Source of the DNA: CAVWNR01 sp963756525
Lineage (GTDB): Bacteria > Actinomycetota > Actinomycetes > Mycobacteriales > Jatrophihabitantaceae
Direction of reading: 5' to 3'
Assembly (NCBI GenBank): GCA_963756525.1
Contig: CAVWNR010000008.1
Location: forward strand, 1 to 64,000
Length of the DNA stretch: 64,000 nt
A model generated the notes under the pieces. It saw nothing but the letters and a program-made list of their open reading frames with translations, had not been told where the DNA came from and did not search any database. How positions within the stretch are numbered: position 1 is the first letter of the stretch; each line of letters begins with the position of its first letter. Position numbers and translations under genes: made by a program. Positions 34,876-43,406 of the stretch are shown here, one piece after another.

Positions 34876-36098
34876 GCGGATTCCTTTCGGCGGGCGAAGA
34901 CCCATTCGCGAAACAGGACGAAGCGCAGCACGGTGGCGAGGAGGTTGGCGGTGACGAGCACCGCGAGCTCGACGAGCCGCGGCGGGTGCTGGTAGATCGC
35001 GGCGAGCAGCGCCAGCGAGCCGCTGGTCAGGGCCAAGCCCAGCCCGAAGGTCACCAGGCCCTGCAGTTGCTGGCGGCCCGCGCCCCCGCCGGTCACGCCG
35101 AAGGTGAACCGCCGGTTGGCGGCGGTGTTGCCCACGGCCGTGAGCAGCAGGGCGGCCAGGTTGGCGTCCTGCGCGCCGAGCGGGCCGCGTGTCAGCAGGA
35201 ACAGCGCGACGTAGGCCAGGGTGGAAAGCGCACCGATCATCGCGAAGCGCACGGCCTGGGCGGCGAGCGACGCCGGCACGCCTGGCACGTCGACCGGACG
35301 GGGGCCGAGCTGGCGGCGCAGCTGCGAGAGCGGCAGCGCGCCGGTGGCCAGCGCGCACCCGAGCCGGGCGATGCCGCGCAGGTCGGCCAGCGCGGTGGCC
35401 ATGATGTCGACACGGCTGTCCGGGTCGTCGACCCAGTCGACCGGCACCTCGGCGATGCGCAGCCCGGCCCGCTCGGCGAGCACCAGCAGCTCGGTGTCGA
35501 AGAACCAGCCGGTGTCGCGGACGTGCGGCAGCAGGGCGCGGGCGGATGCCGTGCGCATCGCCTTGAAGCCGCACTGCGCGTCGGAGAACCGGGCGCGCAG
35601 CGTCGCGTGCAGCAGCAGGTTGTAGCAGCGGGAGATCAGCTGCCGCTTCGGGCCGCGGACGACGCGGGCGCTGCGCGTCAGCCGGGTGCCGATCGCGATG
35701 TCGCTGTGCCCGGACAGCAGCGGCGCGACCAGCGGCAGGAAAGCCGCAAGGTCGGTGGAGAGATCCACGTCCATGTAGGCGACCACCGACGCCGGGCTGG
35801 CCGACCACACCGCGTGCAGCGCTCGCCCGCGGCCCTTCGCATCGAGGCGCACGACCCGCACGCCGGGCAGCTCGGCGGCCAGGGCCAGCGCGCAGCTCAG
35901 GGTGGCGTCGGTGCTCGCGTTGTCCGCAATCGTGATCAGCGTCTGGTAGGGCAGCGCGGCGAGGTGCGCGTGCAGCCGGTGCACGGCCGCGGGCAGGTCA
36001 TCCTGCTCGTTGTGGACGGGGACGACCACCTCGATGTCGGGGACGGCGACGTCCGGGCGGCTAACCGTCGGCACGGACGGCAGCGCGGTGGCGGTCAT
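34872..36098 (-). CDS. GT2 glycosyltransferase fused to a GtrA-like membrane domain
   Basis: A 408-residue fusion. The N-terminal 245 residues are a DPM1-type GT-A enzyme: VVVPVHNEQDDLPAAV, YMDVDLSTDL (the DXD-like metal site) and CGFKAMRT. The C-terminal 130 residues hold four helices of the GtrA family (AVRFAMIGALSTLAYVALFL, NTAANRRFTFGV). It should make polyprenyl-phosphate sugar and move it across the membrane for the coupled GT39 enzyme. It lies downstream of the ferredoxin across a 64-base gap with a strong hairpin. Confidence 0.87.
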   Translation of the reverse strand: MTATALPSVPTVSRPDVAVPDIEVVVPVHNEQDDLPAAVHRLHAHLAALPYQTLITIADNASTDATLSCALALAAELPGVRVVRLDAKGRGRALHAVWSASPASVVAYMDVDLSTDLAAFLPLVAPLLSGHSDIAIGTRLTRSARVVRGPKRQLISRCYNLLLHATLRARFSDAQCGFKAMRTASARALLPHVRDTGWFFDTELLVLAERAGLRIAEVPVDWVDDPDSRVDIMATALADLRGIARLGCALATGALPLSQLRRQLGPRPVDVPGVPASLAAQAVRFAMIGALSTLAYVALFLLTRGPLGAQDANLAALLLTAVGNTAANRRFTFGVTGGGAGRQQLQGLVTFGLGLALTSGSLALLAAIYQHPPRLVELAVLVTANLLATVLRFVLFREWVFARRKESA

Positions 36099-36100
36099 GA

Positions 36101-36150
36101 GCCGGCCTCCGGCGTGAGCACACAACTGGAGCGGAGCGACGGAGGCCGGC
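36101..36150. repeat. Hairpin between ferredoxin and GT2 genes
   Basis: GCCGGCCTCCG (36101-36111) and CGGAGGCCGGC (36140-36150) are perfect 11-base inverted arms around a 28-base loop. In the leftward operon it lies two bases before the GT2 start codon, so it could hide the ribosome site or partly terminate transcription between the redox genes and the glycosyltransferases. Confidence 0.5.
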
Positions 36151-36162
36151 GGGCTAGCACGG

Positions 36163-36360
36163 TCATGTCCGCTCCAGCCGCAGCGCCAGGGCGGGGCAGG
36201 CGGCGACGGCCGCGCGCACGTCGCGCTCGCCGTCGGGCGGGATCTCGGCGAACATGAGCAGCGGGAAGCCCCACTCGTCACGGACGATCCGCTCGGGCAG
36301 CAGCTGCGCGCACAGCCCGTGCCCGTCGCAGCGGGTCCAGTCGACGGCGAGGCGGGTCAC
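36163..36360 (-). CDS. Small 3Fe-4S-type ferredoxin
   Basis: A 65-residue ferredoxin with RCDGHGLC (C11, C17) and AACPAL (C55). This three-cysteine pattern, with the second position occupied by His, is normal for actinobacterial [3Fe-4S] ferredoxins. It overlaps the NuoF-like gene by four bases (ATGA), so it is probably the direct electron partner of that protein. Confidence 0.85.
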   Translation of the reverse strand: MTRLAVDWTRCDGHGLCAQLLPERIVRDEWGFPLLMFAEIPPDGERDVRAAVAACPALALRLERT

Positions 36361-37574
36361 GCCGGCACCTCCAGCAGCCCGCGGATCGGCCGTCCGCAGC
36401 CGCCGCCACCGCGATGGACGTCGATCTCCTCGCGCAGCAGGTTCAGCGCCGAGCTCACGAAGCGGACCGTCCCGTCCGGGTGGTGGCAGGCGCCCCGCCC
36501 GGCGACCAGGTGGGCGTGCCGGGAGGCCGCGGCCGGCGCCCGGCCGTCACCGGCGTAGAGGGCCGCGACGTCCCGGGCCAGCGCGGGCAGGCCGAACCGG
36601 CAGGGCCCGCACTGCCCGCTCGACTCGCCGGCCAGCCAGCCGGCCACGCGCGCCAGCTCGCCGAGCGGGCAGGTGTGGCCGTCGAGGACGGCCAGCACGC
36701 CGGCGCCGAAGGTCGCGCCCGCGATGGCCAGCCCGGCTCGGGACAGCGGCAGTCCCGGCCCGGGACGCAGCCACATGCCGTGGTAGCCGCCGACGATCAC
36801 CAGCTGCGGGTCAGGCGCATCGGCCGCCGCCAGCAGGATGTCCAGCGGCGTGCCGATCGGGATCTCCACCACGCCGGGTCGCGTGACCGCGCCGCTGACG
36901 GTGACCAGCGCGGTGCCGGGCTCGCCGGGCGTGCCGGTGTCGCGGAACCGGTAGGGGCCCAGCCGGGCGGCGACCGCGACCTGGGCGAACGTCTCGGCGT
37001 TGGACACCAGGGTGCCGCGCCCGGTCAGGTGCTCCCGACGTCCGGGCGGCAGCGGTGGGCCGCCGCGCAGGCCGCGGTCGAGGGCTCGGGCCTCGCCGCC
37101 GACGAACCCGCCCGCCGCCAGCTCGACGCGCACCGGCACGCCGCGCTGCTCGATCGCCCGGGTCACGGCGTCCGCGCACGTCGGGTCGTTGATCGCGACG
37201 GTGACGCGGCGCGCGTCGAGTGCCGCAGCGACGGCCAGCGCGCCGTCGAGGACGAGGTGCGGCGCGTGCCGCAGCAGGGTGCGGTCCTTGCGGCTGGCCG
37301 GCTCGCCCTCGCCGCCGTTGACCACGACCGTGCCGCCCCGTTCGGGCATCGCGTGCAGCTTCGTGGCGAACGGGAACCCGGCACCGCCGCGACCGGTCAG
37401 CGCCACGGCGTCGAGCAGCCCGGTCAGCCGTGTCCGGTCGAGGTGCGGCAGCGGCCCGTGCACGGCGAGGTGCTCGCGATGGTCGGTGAGGTCGCCGGCG
37501 CGCAGCCCGGCGAGCAGCCGCGGCACGCCGATCGTCCACACCGACGTCGACGGGCGGGCCAGGGTGGCGGTCAT
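36357..37574 (-). CDS. NuoF-like NAD(P)H:ferredoxin oxidoreductase subunit
   Basis: A 405-residue protein of the complex I 51-kDa family. GRGGAGFPFATKLHAM is the FMN-binding glycine loop, and NGGEGEPASRKDR matches the canonical ADEGEPGTFKDR. An SLBB-like domain follows, and the C-terminal 4Fe-4S motif reads SSGQCGPCRFG with a distal GACHHPDG. The canonical GEETAL nucleotide block is GEARAL here. No other complex I genes are near, so it probably moves electrons between NAD(P)H and the small ferredoxin. Start and stop overlap both neighbours. Confidence 0.82.
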   Translation of the reverse strand: MTATLARPSTSVWTIGVPRLLAGLRAGDLTDHREHLAVHGPLPHLDRTRLTGLLDAVALTGRGGAGFPFATKLHAMPERGGTVVVNGGEGEPASRKDRTLLRHAPHLVLDGALAVAAALDARRVTVAINDPTCADAVTRAIEQRGVPVRVELAAGGFVGGEARALDRGLRGGPPLPPGRREHLTGRGTLVSNAETFAQVAVAARLGPYRFRDTGTPGEPGTALVTVSGAVTRPGVVEIPIGTPLDILLAAADAPDPQLVIVGGYHGMWLRPGPGLPLSRAGLAIAGATFGAGVLAVLDGHTCPLGELARVAGWLAGESSGQCGPCRFGLPALARDVAALYAGDGRAPAAASRHAHLVAGRGACHHPDGTVRFVSSALNLLREEIDVHRGGGGCGRPIRGLLEVPA

Positions 37575-38158
37575 CGCAGACCTCCGCGCGCGACCGGCAC
37601 GGGGCCCGCAGGCCGACGGGGCGTCACTTCCGGTTCTGCCGCCGAGGCCAGCCGGGCAGCCAGAGAGCTCAGCACGGCGATGGCGCAGCCGGCGAACAGC
37701 AGCAACACCCAGCGCTGGTGCGCGTCCGTACCCGACATATAGCCGTGCAGCATCGCCAGCGCCCACGCCGGGTAGGCGAGGACGTGCAGGCTCCGCCAGC
37801 CGGCCGCGCCGCGCGGGCTGCCGGCGATCCGGCCGCGGGCCAGCCCGACCACCGCGACGACGAGCAGCAGGTAGGCCGCGATCGTGCCGAGCCCGACCCA
37901 GGTTGCCCGGTAGCCGGAGGTGAACGGAACCACGGCACCCACCGCTCCGACGTGCGCGTAGGAATCGGCCAGGATGGTGCCGACGTGCAGCACTAGCACG
38001 CCCAGCCCGAGCCCGGCGGTAGCGCGGTGCACGTACTGCAGCACGAGCCGGGTGCTGGGCCGTCCGCGGCCCGTGATCAGCGCACCCAGCGACGTCGAGA
38101 CCGTCAGCAGCACGAGCGCGGCGAGCCCGGCGCCCCGCGCGGTGAACCAGACCGTCAT
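37571..38158 (-). CDS. Ferric-reductase-like transmembrane haem protein
   Basis: A 195-residue membrane protein with about six helices. Histidines in LQYVHRAT, LVLHVGT, SLHVLAYPAW and AMLHGYMS are placed as two stacked haem b ligand pairs, as in the FRD/MsrQ/YedZ family. No flavin or NAD domain follows, so it needs the partners encoded beside it. Its stop overlaps the start of the NuoF-like gene, and its start abuts the apbE stop. It would carry electrons across the plasma membrane. Confidence 0.82.
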   Translation of the reverse strand: MTVWFTARGAGLAALVLLTVSTSLGALITGRGRPSTRLVLQYVHRATAGLGLGVLVLHVGTILADSYAHVGAVGAVVPFTSGYRATWVGLGTIAAYLLLVVAVVGLARGRIAGSPRGAAGWRSLHVLAYPAWALAMLHGYMSGTDAHQRWVLLLFAGCAIAVLSSLAARLASAAEPEVTPRRPAGPVPVARGGLR

Positions 38159-39096
38159 CAGGCCACCGCCCGTTCCAGCTCAGCCGGTGCCGGCGTCGGC
38201 GCTACGGGCAGCGGCCAGCCGGGCGTGAGCCGGACCGCGCCGTCCTGACCGACCAGCCGTGCGGGCAGCGCCCGGGCCTCCAGCCAGTCCACGGCCGCGT
38301 CGCCGAGCACGATCGCCGCGGTGCTCGCGACGTTCGCGGCCAGCGCCCCCGGCGCGGCCACCGTCACCGTCCGCCACGGGCCGCCGGCCGGCCGGCCGGT
38401 GCGCGGGTCGACGATGTGGTGCATCGGGCGGTCGCCGCGCCGCCAGCGCCGGATCGTCGTGGTCGAGGTCGCGAGCCCGCCGTGGCTGAGCTGAACGAGC
38501 TGGCCATCGTGGCCGTCCTGCTCGGCGACCCGGATGCACCAGCCGACGCCGCGGCGGCCGGCCACGGCGAGGTCGCCGCCGACCTCGACCAGCACTGCGG
38601 TGCCGTAGCGGCGAGCCAGCGCGGCGGCGGCGTGGTCAGCGGCGTAGGCCTTGGCGGTCGCGCCGAGATCGAGCGCGGCGCCGGGCGGCACGGTGAGCAG
38701 CCCGGTGTCCCGCTGCAGCCGCACCTGCCGCCACCGACCGGCCGGCGCCGGGTCCGTCACGGCCGGACCGTCGGCAGGCACGGCCGCGATGTCGCGGTCG
38801 TAGCCGATGCGCTGCATCGCGACACCGACGGTCGGGTCGACCGCTCCGCCGGTCTGCGCGGCGGCTTGCAGCGCGGCCGCCACCAGGTCGACCAGCAGCT
38901 TGGGCACCGGGCTCGGCCGGCCCGCGCGGGCGTTGGCGATCGAGAGCGCGGAATCCGGCCGGAACCGGCTCGCCACCACGTCGACCCGGGCCAGCAGGGA
39001 CATCAGGTCGGTACTGGCCGACGGCAGGACCCGGGGGTCGTCGACGACCAGCCGCACCGTGCAGCTCCACGCCTGAGCGAGGTAAGTAGCGCTCAT
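38158..39096 (-). CDS. apbE: FAD:protein FMN transferase
   Basis: A 312-residue ApbE-family enzyme which covalently attaches FMN from FAD to a Ser/Thr of an exported protein. DLGATAKAYAADHAA contains the conserved FAD/Mg segment, VEVGGDLAVAGRR the second, and HHIVDPRTGRPA the catalytic C-terminal block. No signal peptide or lipobox is obvious, so cytoplasmic action before export is possible. ATG 39096 overlaps the stop of the upstream Ser/Thr-rich peptide gene. Confidence 0.88.
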   Translation of the reverse strand: MSATYLAQAWSCTVRLVVDDPRVLPSASTDLMSLLARVDVVASRFRPDSALSIANARAGRPSPVPKLLVDLVAAALQAAAQTGGAVDPTVGVAMQRIGYDRDIAAVPADGPAVTDPAPAGRWRQVRLQRDTGLLTVPPGAALDLGATAKAYAADHAAAALARRYGTAVLVEVGGDLAVAGRRGVGWCIRVAEQDGHDGQLVQLSHGGLATSTTTIRRWRRGDRPMHHIVDPRTGRPAGGPWRTVTVAAPGALAANVASTAAIVLGDAAVDWLEARALPARLVGQDGAVRLTPGWPLPVAPTPAPAELERAVA

Positions 39097-39362
39097 GACC
39101 CGTGGCTCCCGCCCACCGCGGACGAGCCTTGCGGTGCGTTCGTGACCGTGCTGCCGGCCGAGCCGCTGCTCGTCGAGCCGCTGGTCGAGGACGTCGATGT
39201 GCTGGAGGAGGTGCCGTTCTGCGTGGTCGACTGGGTGGTGGTCGCGCCGGTGTGCGCTACACCCGCGATCAGGCCGACGGTGACGGCGCTTGCGGCTGCG
39301 GCGCTCCCGTAGCCGGCGAGCTTGGCCCGGCGGCGGAGCCGGTTCGGTATGCGTCTAGTCAT
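39093..39362 (-). CDS. Small exported Ser/Thr/Gly-rich protein coupled to apbE
   Basis: An 89-residue protein: an arginine-rich start (MTRRIPNRLRRRAK), one membrane/signal helix (about 17-36), then some 50 residues made mostly of Ser, Thr, Gly and Ala. Actinobacterial FMN-binding (PF04205) proteins encoded beside apbE begin in just this way but continue into the folded domain; here the gene stops. It may be a shortened flavin carrier, a spacer peptide or a heavily glycosylated surface anchor. Its stop overlaps the apbE start. A possible promoter (TTGACG with GTTAAC 16 bases on, minus strand 39412-39385) precedes it. Confidence 0.65.
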   Translation of the reverse strand: MTRRIPNRLRRRAKLAGYGSAAAASAVTVGLIAGVAHTGATTTQSTTQNGTSSSTSTSSTSGSTSSGSAGSTVTNAPQGSSAVGGSHGS

Positions 39363-39451
39363 GGCGACAACGATCCGGCCCGCGGTTAACGGTGGCCTCA
39401 GCGCAGCGTCAAGGTCGCCCTAACGTCTGCTGGGATTGCGCGAAGTGCCGC

Positions 39452-40777
39452 TTATGGCGGGCCGAGCGTCAGCGTGATCAGCGCCCCGCCGGTGTCCGAA
39501 CGCCCGACCCGCAGCGACCCGCCGCTGACCTCTGCGCACCGGCGGGCGATGTCCAGGCCCAGCCCGGACGAGCCGCGGTCGCTGCGCCCGCGCAGGCCGG
39601 CTCCGTCCGGCAGACCGGGCCCGGAGTCGGAGACGACGAGCGAAGCGCCGTGGTCCAGCCGCGAGAGCGACACAGCGAACGGCGTCCCCTCCGGCGTGTG
39701 CGCGATGACGTTCTCCACCAGGGCATCTACGGCTGCCGCGAGATCCTCTGCCGAGGTGCGCACCAGCAGCGGACCGTCGGGGAGGGAGACGTCCTGCCCG
39801 CGGTCCTGGTCGTCGGCGAGCGCCGACCAGAATGCGACCCGGTCGGCGACGACCTCGGTCGCGTCGGCCGACGGCAGCCGTCCCTCGCGCTGCGGGCGGC
39901 GCGCCGCGCGGATCACGTCGGTCAGCGTCCGCTCGAGTGCGGTGACGTGCGCGCCGATCCGCTCGGCGTCATCGGGCGAACGGACCGCCTCGGCGTCCAG
40001 CCGCAGCGCGGTCAGCGGGGTGCGCAGCCGGTGGGAGAGGTCCGCGACCGTCTCCCGTTCCTCGGCGATGAGCTCGTCGATCCGATCGGCCAGCCGGTTC
40101 AGCGCCGCGCCCACCTCGGCGACCTCGCGCGGGCCGGACGTCGGCGCCCGCGCCGACACGTCGCCGGTGCTGAGCCGCTGCGCGGTGTCTGCGGTCCGCA
40201 CCAGCGGCCCTACCATCCACCGGGTGAGCAGCTCGCCGGCGACGACGCCGATGACGAGCAGCGCCACGCTCCCGCCGATGAGCAGTGCCCACCAGCCGGC
40301 CTCGCCGGCGTGCAGCGCAGCGTCGGAGACGAATACTCGTACCAGGTAGGAGCCGTTCTCACCCTGCACTCCGGCCTCGGCCACCTGGCCGCCGCCGACC
40401 GGGTTCAACGTCGCTCGGGGCAGGCCGCCGCCACCGGGCCCGGCCGGGGCGCCACCACCCGCGCGGCAGTCGCCGGGCGCTCCGTCCGGCGTGTTCAGCA
40501 GGCTGGCCGGCGGTGCCCCCGCGAAGGTGCAGTTGGGCAGCAGCACCCAGGTCGGGCGACCGGTGCTCGTCGACACCGACGCCACGTACGAGGCGATCTG
40601 CTGGCCCGTCGGGTTGGCGGCGCGGATGTAGAGCGCGACGCTGTCGGCCTGGTCGGTCGTGGCGTGCTCCGCTCGCTGCACGATCGCCGACTGCAGCAGC
40701 ACGCCGACCGGCACGGCGAACGCCAGCACCACGAGCGTCGTGATGCCGACGATCACCAGCAGCACTCGCCGTCTCAT
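39452..40777 (-). CDS. Sensor histidine kinase
   Basis: A 441-residue membrane kinase with two helices (about 5-27 and 148-170) flanking a sensor region that has a Gly/Pro-rich loop with two cysteines. HAMP follows (LTRWMVGPLVRTADTAQRLS), then the H box VADLSHRLRTPLTALRLD, the N box ALVENVIAHTPEGTPF and the G boxes SDSGPGLPDG and GSSGLGLDIA. The start ATG 40777 is eight bases after the response regulator stop. It probably senses a cell-surface or redox signal and controls the locus below it. Confidence 0.9.
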   Translation of the reverse strand: MRRRVLLVIVGITTLVVLAFAVPVGVLLQSAIVQRAEHATTDQADSVALYIRAANPTGQQIASYVASVSTSTGRPTWVLLPNCTFAGAPPASLLNTPDGAPGDCRAGGGAPAGPGGGGLPRATLNPVGGGQVAEAGVQGENGSYLVRVFVSDAALHAGEAGWWALLIGGSVALLVIGVVAGELLTRWMVGPLVRTADTAQRLSTGDVSARAPTSGPREVAEVGAALNRLADRIDELIAEERETVADLSHRLRTPLTALRLDAEAVRSPDDAERIGAHVTALERTLTDVIRAARRPQREGRLPSADATEVVADRVAFWSALADDQDRGQDVSLPDGPLLVRTSAEDLAAAVDALVENVIAHTPEGTPFAVSLSRLDHGASLVVSDSGPGLPDGAGLRGRSDRGSSGLGLDIARRCAEVSGGSLRVGRSDTGGALITLTLGPP

Positions 40778-40784
40778 CGGGTGC

Positions 40785-41471
40785 TCATTGCGGCTCCGGC
40801 GCCACCAGCCGAACCCCGACCCCGCGCACGCTGTGCAGGTAGCGCGGCGCCCGCGCCGACTCGCCCAGCTTGCGGCGCAGCCAGGAGAGGTGCACGTCCA
40901 CCGTGCGGTCCGAACCGCCCCAGGCCAGCTGCCACACCTCGGCGAGCAGCTCACGTTTGGGGACCACCTCGCCGGCCCGCCGGGCCAGCGTCAGCAGCAG
41001 CTCGAACTCCTTGCGCGCCAGCTCGACCGGCCGCCCGTCGACCGTCACCTCATGGCTGCGCGTGTCGATGCGCAGGCCGCCGACCGTGATCACCGGGTCC
41101 TCAGCGGCCGGTCCCATCCGGCGCAGCACGGCCCTGATCCGAGCGCGAACTTGGGCCGCAGTGAACGGCTTGATCACGTAGTCGTCAGCGCCGGACTCGA
41201 GCAGGCGGACCATCTCCGCCTCGTCGTCTCGTGCCGTCGCGACGATGACCGGCACGCTGCTCACCGCGCGCAGCATGGACAGCACGTCCGCGCCGTCGAC
41301 GTCCGGCAGGCCGAGGTCGAGCAGCACCACGTCGGGTTTCTGCTCGACCGCCGCGGTCAGGGCCGGCATCCCCGACCCGACCGATGCGACGCCGAAGCCG
41401 AACTCCCGCAGCGAGCGCGTCAACGCCGTGCGGATCGCCGCATCGTCTTCGACCAACAGCACCTGCACCAT
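40785..41471 (-). CDS. OmpR/PhoB-family response regulator
   Basis: A 228-residue regulator. The receiver has LVEDDAAIRT, phospho-Asp in VLLDLGLPDVDG, T in VATARDD and K in VIKPFTA. The C-terminal winged helix ends RTVDVHLSWLRRKLGE and SVRGVGVRL, the PhoB signature. It is the first gene of the leftward run and pairs with the kinase behind it. The 100 bases upstream have no further gene. Confidence 0.92.
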   Translation of the reverse strand: MVQVLLVEDDAAIRTALTRSLREFGFGVASVGSGMPALTAAVEQKPDVVLLDLGLPDVDGADVLSMLRAVSSVPVIVATARDDEAEMVRLLESGADDYVIKPFTAAQVRARIRAVLRRMGPAAEDPVITVGGLRIDTRSHEVTVDGRPVELARKEFELLLTLARRAGEVVPKRELLAEVWQLAWGGSDRTVDVHLSWLRRKLGESARAPRYLHSVRGVGVRLVAPEPQ

Positions 41472-41593
41472 GGTGAGCGCACGCTACGCCGACCCCCGAA
41501 GAGGCCGCGCTGCCCTAAGGGTGGCCGGCAGTGCCGACTCGCTGGAGCGGCGAACCGCGTCGAGCACCCTGGCTTGGTCGATTGCGTCCGTCG

Positions 41594-41852
41594 TTCCGAA
41601 CTCCGTTGCATGAGACCTTCGGCGCAGGAATAGCCCAGCCGGTCGAGCGTCGCGGCGATTGCCCGGTAGTTGATTTCGCCGGTGCCCGGTTCACACCGGC
41701 CGGGGACGTCGGCGACCTGGTGTGCCGGGATGGTCGCTTTCGGTGTCGAGATTCTCGAGAGTGAACACCCGTCCGGCTCGCTCGCCCAGCTCGGCTAGCC
41801 GGGTCAAGGTTCGGGCCGCGGTGAGCACATCGCGGGTGAGACGGTGTGGGTC
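41594..41852 (-). pseudogene. Remnant of a hydroxypyruvate isomerase-like TIM-barrel gene
   Basis: Two leftward fragments in different frames match this family. The upstream one (about 41852-41718) reads LTRLAELGERAGRVFTLENL then DTESDHPGTP. The downstream one (about 41725-41594) reads QVADVPGRCEPGTGEINYRA and IAATLDRLGY. In intact enzymes these are separated by roughly 55 residues, absent here, so the gene has an internal deletion plus a frame change and lacks most of its N-terminus. The rest of the 41472-42017 gap shows no other gene. Confidence 0.65.
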
Positions 41853-42017
41853 CCGGTGACGGGTAGTCCGCGCCCGGCCGACCCGTGGGCACCGACCGAG
41901 TAGTCGACGCGATGAGCTTCCGACCATTGCGAGCTCGCGTGCTCGTACGCCGGCGTTGACACGAGCGCCGCCCCGGCTTGACCATGAGGCGTTCGCTTTT
42001 CGGCCCGGGGGGGACAC

Positions 42018-43377
42018 GTGATCTGTGGGCGTTGCGGCGGCCTCGCTGGTACGAGCGACCTCTATTGCCCGCACTGCGGCACGCCGGCTGCACGTCGCAC
42101 CGGCGACCGCGCCCAGTCCCCAGCCACGACGACGACGCACGTGGCCGATCATCGCGGCGCTCGCAGCCGTGGTGCTCGCCGTCGCCGGCGCGGTGGTAGC
42201 AGTCCGACTGGTCGGCGACCACGCAGGCCACGGGTCAGGGGCTCGTGCGCTGCCGACGATTGCTCCGACGTCGCGGCCGGCAGCGGCACCTCCTGTCGCA
42301 CACACTCACACCGCGACGGTGACCGTCAGCCCCACGCCGAGCCCGGACTTCGCGGCGGTGTACGCGCGCGAGGAGTCCGGCGTGGTGCGGATCGAGACGC
42401 TGAGCTGTTCCGACACCGGGATCGGCACCGGCTTCCTGCTCTCTCCAACGTTGGTGGCAACCGTGAACCATGTGATCGCGAATGCCGCGGTCGTGAGTCT
42501 CATCGACGGTGACCAGCGCACCACTGGAACGGTGATCGGCGCCGACCCGTCCCGCGACCTCGCGCTGGTACAGGCGGCCCGGCCGCTGACTGGCTACCAC
42601 TTCAGCTTTGCCGGCACGACGCCGGAGGTCGGCGACCAGGTCGGTGCGATCGGGTTCCCGATCGGCGGACCGATCACGTTCACCCTCGGCGACGTCAGCG
42701 GCTTGGACCGCAATATCACCGTCAACGGCACGACGTTGATCGGGCTCTTGCAAACCGACACCGCGATCAACCCGGGCAACAGTGGCGGGCCGCTGTTCGC
42801 CCGCGACGGCACCGTGGTCGGCTTGATCGACGCGCAGAATGTCTCCGCCAACGGCATCGGCTTCGCGGTCCCCGCGGAGCAGGCCGGTCCGGCGATGCAG
42901 CAATGGCGCATGACCCCGGCCCCGGTTGCGCCCGCTTCCTGCCCGAATCCGCTCGGCCCGTCCCAGACGAGCCCGAACGTGCCCGCCCCGCCGACCGGAT
43001 CCATCACCGCGGGCGAGGCCGACGGGATCGTCGCGGCATTCAACACCTACTTCGAGGGCATCGACACCGGCAACTACGCCGCCGCCTGGGCCGTCCTCAG
43101 CCCGCGGCTGCAGGAGCAGGCCAGCGAGCAGTCCTTTGCCGACGGGGACGCGACGAGCTACGACTTCGACCTCTCCGTACTCGACGCCTCGCAGGTCGAC
43201 CCGACGACGGTGCAGGTCGCACTCGCGTTCACCAGCTTGCAGACCGCGGCGAAGGGGCCGAACGGCGACACCTGCGACAACTGGACGATCGGCTACACAC
43301 TCGTCCAAGCCGCCGACGGCAGCTGGCTGATCGACGCAGCGGACCCGTACCAAGGGGTGCTGCACACCGCCTGCTGA
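42018..43377 (+). CDS. Zinc-ribbon/membrane-anchored trypsin-like serine protease, apparently frameshifted
   Basis: GTG 42018 opens a zinc ribbon, ICGRCGGLAGTSDLYCPHCG (two CxxC). After QSP the frame changes, and the neighbouring frame continues QPRRRRTWPIIAALAAVVLA as a membrane helix and an HtrA/trypsin-like domain. One extra C in the CCCC run at 42118-42121 explains the shift. The protease has His in VATVNHVIAN, Asp in DPSRDLALVQ and Ser in NPGNSGGPLF. Residues from about 325 form a second globular domain (SNTF2-like TYFEGIDTGNYAAAWAVLS). No PDZ is seen. It would sit in the membrane with the protease outside. Confidence 0.75.
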
Positions 43378-43386
43378 GCTGTGCAT

Positions 43387-43404
43387 TGTCAGGCTACCCT
43401 GACA
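43387..43404. promoter_or_regulatory. Palindrome overlapping the start region of the HTH-PASTA gene
   Basis: TGTCAGG (43387-43393) and CCTGACA (43398-43404) are perfect 7-base arms around CTAC, ending two bases before the ATG at 43407. A bound protein here would block initiation directly. As the gene product has a helix-turn-helix, autoregulation is a natural reading. Confidence 0.5.
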
Positions 43405-43406
43405 GC

